Assembly (NCBI GenBank): GCA_044508265.1 | Contig: JBIQIB010000110.1 | Span: 1 to 14,077 of the forward strand | Direction: 5' to 3' | Length of the DNA stretch: 14,077 bases | Source: JAEZDP01 sp044508265 | Lineage (GTDB): Bacteria; Acidobacteriota; Vicinamibacteria; Vicinamibacterales; Vicinamibacteraceae | Shown here: piece after piece, positions 11,008 to 14,077 of the stretch | How positions within the stretch are numbered: the first letter of the stretch is position 1 | How the letters are laid out: each line of letters begins with the position of its first letter | Translations under genes and position numbers: made by a program | Notes under the pieces: generated by a model | Told to the model about the DNA's origin: nothing | The model's input: only the letters and a program-made list of their open reading frames with translations | Database searches by the model: none

Positions 11008-12093
11008 ATGGTCGCGGGCAGCAAGGGAACCAACTTGAAGTACGCCGTCCCCGTCCTCATCGCCCTCACTCTGGGTGTCGCCTGCAACCGCAACGAGACG
11101 GCCGCGGCTGCGGCCACGGCCGAGCAGGCCGCCACCACCGCGGACCAGCCCGCGACGACCGACGCTGCCCAGGACGCCGAGGCCGCACCGCCAGCCAAGC
11201 CGCTGCCCGAAGTGCTGCCCGACGTCGTCGCGCGCGTCAACGGCGAGCCCATCCAGAAGACCGAGCTCGAGCGCGCGATCCGCAACCTCGAGATCAACGC
11301 CGGCGGCTCGGTGCCGGACGAACGCCGCGCCGAGATCTACCGCGGCGTGCTCGACCAGTTGATCGACGTCAAGCTGCTCGAACAGGAAGCTGCCGCACGC
11401 AACATCAAGGCGACCGACGACGAGGTGGCCCGCGGCATCGAGGAGATGAAGTCGCAGGCGCCCGATCAGGACACGTTCTCGAAGGCGCTCAGCGCTCGCC
11501 AGATGACCGAGAACGACCTGCGTGACGAAGCGCGCCAGCGGCTCACTGTCGACAAGCTGCTCGTCGCCGAGGTCGAGCCCAAGGCGACGGTCGAGGCGCA
11601 GGACATCGAGGCCTTCTACAAGGGCAACCCGCAGTTCTTCATGCAGCCCGAGGCCGTCCGCGCAAGCCACATCCTGGTGAAGGTGGAGCCTGGCGCCGCC
11701 GACGAGACCAGGCGTGAGGCCCGCACGCGGGCCGAAGGCCTGCTCGCGCAGGTGAAGGCCGGCGGCGACTTCGCCGCCCTCGCGCAACAGCACTCGCAGG
11801 ATGGCAGCGCGGCCGGCGGCGGCGACCTCGGCTTCTTCCCCCGCGGCCAGATGGTGAAGGCGTTCGAGGATGCCGCGTTCGGCATGAAGCCCGGGCAGGT
11901 CAGCGACATCGTCGAAAGCGAGTTCGGCTTCCACATCATCAGGGTGACCGACCATCGCCCCGCGCGCACCGTGCCCCTCGCAGAGGTCAACGACCGGATC
12001 GCGATGGCGCTGCGGCAGCAGAAGCAGCAGGAACTCGCGCAGCAGTTCGTGCAGTCGCTCAAGGCGAAGGGCAAGGTCGAGATCCTGATGTGA
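11008..12093 (+). CDS. Exported PpiC/SurA-type peptidyl-prolyl cis-trans isomerase
   Basis: A parvulin-class foldase probably acting on proteins in transit through the periplasm. From ATG the 361 residues start with a signal sequence ending LTLGVAC (Cys26). The cysteine suggests a lipoprotein, but glycine at -3 makes the lipobox weak. An Ala/Thr-rich linker (about 30-65) leads to a SurA-like N-terminal helical region (about 70-200) containing VARVNGEPIQKTELERAI. The PPIC domain (about 217-316) has ASHILVKVEPG, GGDLGFFPRGQMVKAFEDAA and SEFGFHIIRV. A charged helix (about 325-355) ends the protein. A TTG at 11035, preceded by AAGGGA at 6-nt spacing, is an alternative start giving a compact MKYAVPVLIALTLGVAC signal; I cannot decide between them. 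The xdhC-like gene overlaps its stop by 4 bp. A symbol such as surA or prsA would be unsafe. Confidence 0.9.
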   Translation: MVAGSKGTNLKYAVPVLIALTLGVACNRNETAAAAATAEQAATTADQPATTDAAQDAEAAPPAKPLPEVLPDVVARVNGEPIQKTELERAIRNLEINAGGSVPDERRAEIYRGVLDQLIDVKLLEQEAAARNIKATDDEVARGIEEMKSQAPDQDTFSKALSARQMTENDLRDEARQRLTVDKLLVAEVEPKATVEAQDIEAFYKGNPQFFMQPEAVRASHILVKVEPGAADETRREARTRAEGLLAQVKAGGDFAALAQQHSQDGSAAGGGDLGFFPRGQMVKAFEDAAFGMKPGQVSDIVESEFGFHIIRVTDHRPARTVPLAEVNDRIAMALRQQKQQELAQQFVQSLKAKGKVEILM

Positions 12094-12920
12094 CCACCGG
12101 CAGGTCGTTGTTCGGCGCCATCGACGAGGCCCTCGCGGCCGGACGTCCCGTGGCGCTGGTCACCATCGTGCGCGCGCAGGGCTCGACACCACAGCGAGTC
12201 GGCGCGCGCATGCTCGTCTTCGAGGACGGCACCGTCCTCGGCACCATCGGTGGCGGCTGCTACGAGCAGGACGCCGCCGGCAAGGCCCGCCTCGCCCTCT
12301 CCACCGGACGCACGTCCCTCGTCCGCTACGACCTCAACGACGACTTCGCCGAGGAGCGTGGCCTCGTATGCGGAGGCCAGATGGACGTCTTCATCGACCC
12401 GTTGCTGCCGACCCCGCGCGTGTACGTCCTGGGCGCCGGTCACGTCGGACGTCACGTGGCCGCCCTGGCGTCGCTCGTCGGCTTCGCCGTCACCGTCGTG
12501 GACGACCGCGCGAGCTTTGCCGACCCTGCGCATTTCCCCGCGGACGTCCACGTGCAGGTGGCCGAGATCCCGGACTGGCTCGCGAGCGCGAACGTGAGCG
12601 TGCGCGACTACCTGGTCGTTGTCACGCGCGGGCATCGGGAAGACCTCGCGACGCTGCGCGAGGCCGTCCGCCGGCAGGCCGCGTACGTGGGGCTGATCGG
12701 CAGCCGGGCCAAGGTCGCGCGGCTGTACGACATGCTCGAGGCCGAGGGCGTGGATCGTGCGTCGCTCGAGGCGGTGCACTCGCCCATCGGCCTCGACATC
12801 GGCGCCGTCACCCCCCAGGAGATCGCCGTCAGCATCGTCGCCGAGCTCGTGGCGCATCGCCGCGGCCGGATTGCCGAACCTCACGCCGGCGCCCCGCTGC
12901 GCTGGACCCCACCCCGGTAG
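12090..12920 (+). CDS. XdhC/CoxI-family molybdenum-enzyme maturation protein
   Basis: XdhC-family proteins bind molybdenum cofactor and help load its sulfurated form into xanthine dehydrogenase-type enzymes in the cytoplasm. The 276 residues show the N-terminal XdhC/CoxI domain, with VRAQGSTPQRVGARM (28-42), GTIGGGCYE (51-59) and GLVCGGQMDV (91-100, Cys94). The C-terminal Rossmann domain has VYVLGAGHVGRHVA from 111, DYLVVVTRGHREDL, YVGLIGSRAK and SPIGLDIGAVTPQEIAVSI. The GTG start overlaps the upstream stop (GTGA), so it is coupled to the foldase gene although the functions seem unrelated. No xanthine dehydrogenase, CO dehydrogenase or other molybdoenzyme subunit is present in the window, so its client is unknown. 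The TAG stop lies inside the first copy of the intergenic repeat, and the last residues (APLRWTPPR) may derive from that junction. Confidence 0.92.
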   Translation: MTTGRSLFGAIDEALAAGRPVALVTIVRAQGSTPQRVGARMLVFEDGTVLGTIGGGCYEQDAAGKARLALSTGRTSLVRYDLNDDFAEERGLVCGGQMDVFIDPLLPTPRVYVLGAGHVGRHVAALASLVGFAVTVVDDRASFADPAHFPADVHVQVAEIPDWLASANVSVRDYLVVVTRGHREDLATLREAVRRQAAYVGLIGSRAKVARLYDMLEAEGVDRASLEAVHSPIGLDIGAVTPQEIAVSIVAELVAHRRGRIAEPHAGAPLRWTPPR

Positions 12921-12956
12921 GGACGGCTTTGGTAGGGACGGCTCTCCGAGCCGTCC
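12916..12956. repeat. Direct repeat pair and perfect palindrome, REP-like
   Basis: GGTAGGGACGGCT occurs twice (12916-12928 and 12931-12943) separated by TT. The second copy runs into a perfect hairpin: GGACGGCTC (12936-12944), loop TCC, GAGCCGTCC (12948-12956). The first copy looks like a truncated left half of the same unit and contains the xdhC stop codon. No T-run follows, so it is not a standard intrinsic terminator. The layout suits a dispersed palindromic element of the REP class; copy number elsewhere cannot be seen here. Confidence 0.75.
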
Positions 12957-12965
12957 AAGACCGTC

Positions 12966-13000
12966 TCCGAGCCGTCCTCCGAGCCGTCCTCGAGCCGTCC
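12966..13000. repeat. Short tandem array of the TCCGAGCCGTCC half-unit
   Basis: TCCGAGCCGTCC is repeated at 12966-12977 and 12978-12989, then as an 11-nt version lacking one C (TCGAGCCGTCC, 12990-13000). The same 12-mer forms the right arm of the adjacent palindrome (12945-12956), with a 9-nt spacer between. This looks like local expansion of one half of the palindromic element. From 13001 to 13091 I see only two short palindromes (CGACGTCG, TCGTACGA) and no convincing promoter. Confidence 0.75.
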
Positions 13001-13091
13001 TCGCGTCGTTCTTCTCAGCGACGTCGTACGATCACCGTCGGACGCAACGGGCCGCGCGCGTGCGGTTCGGAGCGCGGTGGACGGCACGGAC

Positions 13092-14077
13092 ATGCTCACA
13101 ATCGAGAACGGACTCGTGCTGACAATGAACGACGCCATGGACGTCGTGTCGGGCCCCGTCGTGATCGACGACGGCCGCATCGTCCAGGTGGGCGGCACCC
13201 TGCCGGCCGACATGCGCGGGCGGCGCATCGACGCCAGCGGGTGCCTGGTCATGCCGGGCTTCATCCAGACGCACGTCCACCTGTGCCAGACACTCTTCCG
13301 CGGCATGGCCGACGACCTGCCGCTGCTGGCGTGGCTGCGTCAGCGAATCTGGCCGCTCGAGGCGGCGCACGACGAGGCGTCGCTGCGCGCCAGCACGCGG
13401 CTCGCGGCGCTCGAGCTGATCCGGTCGGGCACGACGTCGGTGCTGACGATGGAGACCGTCCACGACACCGACGCCGTCTTCGAGGCGCTTGCCCCGACGG
13501 GGCTGCGGGCCACCGTCGGCAAGTGCCTGATGGATCGCGGCGACCAGGCGCCGGCCCGCTTGACCGAGGCGGTCGAACCCGGCATCCGTGCCGCGCTGGA
13601 TCTGCACCGCCGCTGGCACGGGGCGGCCGGCGGACGTCTGCGCGCCGCGCTCGCGCCACGCTTCGCGGTGTCGTGCAGCCGCGAGATGCTCGAAGCGGTC
13701 GCGGCCGTCGCCGCGCAGGAGGGCCTGCTCGTCCACACCCACGCGTCCGAACAGCTCGACGAGGTGGCGCTCGTCCGCGAGCAGACCGAACTCGGCAACA
13801 TGGCCTACCTGGCGGCGACGGGGCTCGCGTCGCCGCGGCTGTGCGCCGCGCACTGCGTCTGGGTGGACGCCGATGAACAGGCGCTGATGGCCGAGCACGA
13901 CGTGCGGGCCCTGCACTGCCCGGGCAGCAACCTGAAGCTCGGCTCCGGCATCGCGCCGGTGACGGACCTCCGGCGCCAGGGCATCACGGTGTCGCTCGGC
14001 GCCGACGGCGCGGCGTGCAACAACAGGCTCGACATGTTCGCGGAGATGCGCCTGGCAGCCACGCTCCAGGCGATGCG
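13092..14077 (+). CDS. TRZ/ATZ-type amidohydrolase (deaminase-like), 3' end cut by window edge
   Basis: A metal-dependent hydrolase of the amidohydrolase superfamily, in the branch with 5'-deoxyadenosine/S-adenosylhomocysteine deaminases and triazine hydrolases. The 328 visible residues begin with a small beta domain (about 1-55), followed by the TIM barrel. Metal ligands are in place: H61 and H63 (THVHLCQTLFRG), H217 (HTHASE), H254 (AAHCV) and D305 (LGADGAACNN). E220 and H275 (HCPGSNLKLGSGIAP) are at conserved active-site positions. Relatives are usually near 440-450 residues, so roughly a quarter is missing beyond the edge. ATG at 13092 gives a standard start (MLTIENGLVLTMNDA); an in-frame GTG at 13077 with GGAG 4 nt upstream is possible but less likely. 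It lies 171 bp after the xdhC-like gene, past the repeat cluster, and may have its own promoter. The substrate cannot be fixed; a purine-type deaminase would suit an XdhC neighbour, but that is inference. Confidence 0.9.
   Translation, partial: MLTIENGLVLTMNDAMDVVSGPVVIDDGRIVQVGGTLPADMRGRRIDASGCLVMPGFIQTHVHLCQTLFRGMADDLPLLAWLRQRIWPLEAAHDEASLRASTRLAALELIRSGTTSVLTMETVHDTDAVFEALAPTGLRATVGKCLMDRGDQAPARLTEAVEPGIRAALDLHRRWHGAAGGRLRAALAPRFAVSCSREMLEAVAAVAAQEGLLVHTHASEQLDEVALVREQTELGNMAYLAATGLASPRLCAAHCVWVDADEQALMAEHDVRALHCPGSNLKLGSGIAPVTDLRRQGITVSLGADGAACNNRLDMFAEMRLAATLQAM

Noticed and set aside
6958..11955. Minus-strand open frames of 821 and 806 codons across bshC, the PBP gene and the foldase gene
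   Set aside because: Their composition is that of antisense shadows, they run across gene boundaries, and the plus-strand genes have complete catalytic motifs.
12936..12960. Intrinsic terminator after xdhC
   Set aside because: The stem is strong, but it is followed by AAGACC rather than a T-run, and the flanking copies point to a repeat element instead.
12916..13000. CRISPR-like array
   Set aside because: Units are 11-13 bp and mostly directly adjacent, there are no regular unique spacers, and no cas gene is present.
13019..13031. Overlapping palindromes CGACGTCG and TCGTACGA as an operator for the amidohydrolase
   Set aside because: Eight-bp palindromes are common in DNA this GC-rich, and no promoter elements are spaced suitably around them.
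12368..13876. 502-codon plus-strand frame over xdhC, the repeats and the amidohydrolase
   Set aside because: It overlaps two conserved genes in another frame and its sequence is Arg/Pro/Ala-rich noise.

Overview
The window is about 14 kb of very GC-rich bacterial DNA with dense coding and strong third-position GC bias, which produces many long antisense open frames. The gene set (a PEGA-domain protein with a kinase-like head, BshC, a PBP1B-type penicillin-binding protein and an XdhC-family protein) and the GGTAGGGACGGCT-type intergenic repeat suggest an Acidobacteriota genome, perhaps class Vicinamibacteria. This is an inference from content; no rRNA or marker gene in the window settles it.

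Left half (1-6824, minus strand): one apparent operon read right to left. It comprises a promoter with a perfect TATAAT -10 box, a large membrane-anchored pseudokinase with two PEGA domains, carA, and carB, whose last few codons lie beyond the left edge. The pseudokinase and carA share an ATGA overlap, and carA and carB abut as TAG-ATG, so the three genes look translationally coupled. CarA and CarB together make carbamoyl phosphate for pyrimidine and arginine synthesis. Why a membrane pseudokinase heads this operon is the most intriguing question in the window.

Middle (6825-12920, plus strand): a divergent run of bshC (bacillithiol synthesis), a bifunctional PBP1B-like peptidoglycan synthase, a SurA/PpiC-type peptidyl-prolyl isomerase with an export signal, and an XdhC/CoxI-family molybdoenzyme maturation factor. 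Gaps are 30 bp, 36 bp and a 4-bp overlap, so they probably form one transcription unit. Two of the four products act at the cell envelope.

Right end (12916-14077): a compact cluster of direct, inverted and tandem repeats built on GGACGGCTC/GAGCCGTCC, which also contains the xdhC stop codon. It is followed by a TRZ/ATZ-type amidohydrolase truncated by the window edge.

No rRNA, tRNA, transposase, CRISPR array or phage gene was seen. The non-coding stretches are 6704-6891 (promoters, a dyad and a small hairpin; part of it coding if the CTG start is used) and 12921-13091 (the repeat cluster, then about 90 bp in which I see nothing convincing).
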